A stretch of 8,962 bases of DNA from Bacteroidota bacterium (GTDB lineage: Bacteria; Bacteroidota; Ignavibacteria; Ignavibacteriales; Melioribacteraceae), in the NCBI GenBank assembly GCA_021812745.1, contig JAKAMS010000087.1, forward strand, positions 1 through 8,962, in the 5' to 3' direction. The number at the start of each line of letters is the position of its first letter. Positions within the stretch are counted from its first letter, which is position 1. This document shows positions 7,695 to 8,962 of the stretch, in pieces. A program made the translations under genes and the position numbers. A model generated the notes under the pieces. It was given only the letters and a program-made list of their open reading frames with translations, did no database searches and was not told the origin of the DNA.

Positions 7695-8962
7695 ATGAGC
7701 ACACCTTTAGTTTTAATTGTCGGAAGACCGAACGTTGGTAAATCAACTTTGTTCAATCGTCTTACCAATAGTACAACAGCAATAGTTGATGATGTCAGCG
7801 GTGTTACGCGTGATAGAATTTACGGAGACGTTGATTGGAACGGAAAATATTTCCGCGTTATTGATACAGGCGGCTATGTTCCAAACACGGAAGATCTTTT
7901 TGAAACCGCTATCCGTGAACAGATTGAAATTGCAATGGATGAATGCGATGCGATTCTCTTTGTAGTTGACGGCAGAATCGGTTTAACTCCGTCTGATAAA
8001 GAAGTATCCGAACTGCTCCGCCGTGCAAATAAACCAAGTTACTTGCTTGTAAATAAATGCGACTCTCCGGCTTTTGCGGTTAACGCCGCTGAATTTTATT
8101 CATTCGGGTTGAAAAATGTTTATGATGTTTCCGCTTTAAATGGAAGAAACCTTGGCAATCTTCTTGACGACCTTATGGCTAATCTTTCTTTTGCCGATGA
8201 CCTTGATACGGAAATCAGACTGCGTCTTGCAATTATAGGAAAACCGAATGTAGGTAAATCTTCTATTGTTAATGCTCTTCTCGGTTATGACCGGACTATT
8301 GTTACCAATATTCCCGGCACTACAAGGGATAGTATAGATTCAGTTCTAAAATATTACGGAGAAGAAGTTGTTCTAGTTGATACTGCAGGTCTCCGCAAAA
8401 AATCAAAAGTAAAAGAGAATATCGAATTTTTCTCAAACGTACGAACATACAAAGCATTATGGAGTTGCGACGTTGCAATTCTTCTTCTCGATTCAAATCT
8501 CGGAATTGAAAATCAAGATCAGAAAATAATTGATGAAGCTGTCCGACGAAGAAAAGGTTTGATACTTGCTGTGAACAAATGGGATTTGATTGAAAAGGAA
8601 ACCAACACGGCAAAACAATATACAGACGCCATTCAAAGAAAGATGGGTTCTATAGATTACGTTCCGATAGTTTATGTCTCGGCATTAACCAAGCAGAGAA
8701 TATTTAAATTGATTGATGTTGCCAAAAAAGTAAATGAAGAACGGAAGAAAAAAATTCCTACCAGAGAGCTTAACGATATTCTTCTTCCTGAAATAGAAAA
8801 CATGCCGCCGCCCGCATCACCAACCGGCAAAGAAGTCAAGATAAAATATATTCAACAGGTTGGCGATCACTATCCAATCTTTATGTTTTTCTGCAACGAC
8901 CCGCGTAATATACCGGATCATTACAAACGCTTTTTAGAAAAGATGATAAGAAGAATCTTTGG
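7695..8962 (+). CDS. der: Ribosome-assembly GTPase Der (EngA), 3' end cut by window
   Basis: The product has 422 complete codons and no stop before the window edge; Der proteins are usually about 435-490 residues, so only a short C-terminal tail is missing. Two consecutive G domains are visible. The first has GRPNVGKS (10-17), T38 in VTRDR, DTGG (57-60), NKCD (120-123) and SAL (from 146). The second has GKPNVGKS (182-189), T210 in TTRDS, DTAG (229-232), NKWD (294-297) and SAL (from 329). From about residue 350 the KH-like RNA-binding domain follows, with MPPPASPTGKEVKIKYIQQV and the end at RRIF. Der binds the large ribosomal subunit and is needed for its maturation; it acts in the cytoplasm. 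All nucleotide-binding motifs are intact. AGGGA at 7678-7682, overlapping the previous stop, is a possible but distant ribosome-binding site. The gene follows an envelope operon with a 15-base gap, so its expression may depend partly on upstream promoters. Confidence 0.97.
   Translation, partial: MSTPLVLIVGRPNVGKSTLFNRLTNSTTAIVDDVSGVTRDRIYGDVDWNGKYFRVIDTGGYVPNTEDLFETAIREQIEIAMDECDAILFVVDGRIGLTPSDKEVSELLRRANKPSYLLVNKCDSPAFAVNAAEFYSFGLKNVYDVSALNGRNLGNLLDDLMANLSFADDLDTEIRLRLAIIGKPNVGKSSIVNALLGYDRTIVTNIPGTTRDSIDSVLKYYGEEVVLVDTAGLRKKSKVKENIEFFSNVRTYKALWSCDVAILLLDSNLGIENQDQKIIDEAVRRRKGLILAVNKWDLIEKETNTAKQYTDAIQRKMGSIDYVPIVYVSALTKQRIFKLIDVAKKVNEERKKKIPTRELNDILLPEIENMPPPASPTGKEVKIKYIQQVGDHYPIFMFFCNDPRNIPDHYKRFLEKMIRRIF

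Noticed and set aside
8320..8613. 97-codon open frame on the - strand inside der
   Set aside because: It is antisense to the second G domain of Der, whose motifs fully explain the sequence.

Overview
This window looks like a chromosomal fragment from a low-GC member of the Bacteroidota/Chlorobiota (FCB) group, most likely an Ignavibacteria-type bacterium. The assignment is an inference. It rests on a PorV-like type IX secretion (T9SS) outer-membrane protein, a secreted protein ending in a T9SS type A sorting domain, a TolB-propeller/outer-membrane-barrel fusion, an AT-rich coding style, and mostly weak or absent Shine-Dalgarno sequences. No rRNA, tRNA, CRISPR array or insertion sequence is visible.

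Five genes lie on the + strand with gaps of only 6 to about 29 bases, so the window reads as one operon-like run. In order they are: the 3' half of a porV-like gene (1-621); a 995-residue secreted M6-metalloprotease-like protein with a degenerate zinc site and a T9SS sorting domain (628-3615); a 1030-residue fusion of an intact HExxH gluzincin peptidase, a TolB-like beta-propeller and a C-terminal outer-membrane beta-barrel (3645-6737); a roughly 308-residue envelope protein resembling the DUF5683 group (6753-7679); and most of der/engA, the double-GTPase ribosome-assembly factor, cut off by the window end (7695-8962). Gaps between genes show no convincing promoter or terminator. The one strong nucleic-acid structure is a perfect 10-bp hairpin inside the signal-peptide codons of the second gene (659-683).

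Functionally the first three genes form an envelope/secretion block. PorV-type proteins carry sorting-domain cargo at the outer membrane, and the gene directly downstream encodes such a cargo. The third gene carries its own outer-membrane anchor. The most interesting points are the apparent loss of the zinc-binding motif in an otherwise well-preserved M6 domain, the three-part peptidase/propeller/barrel fusion next to it, and the hairpin early in the M6-like gene.
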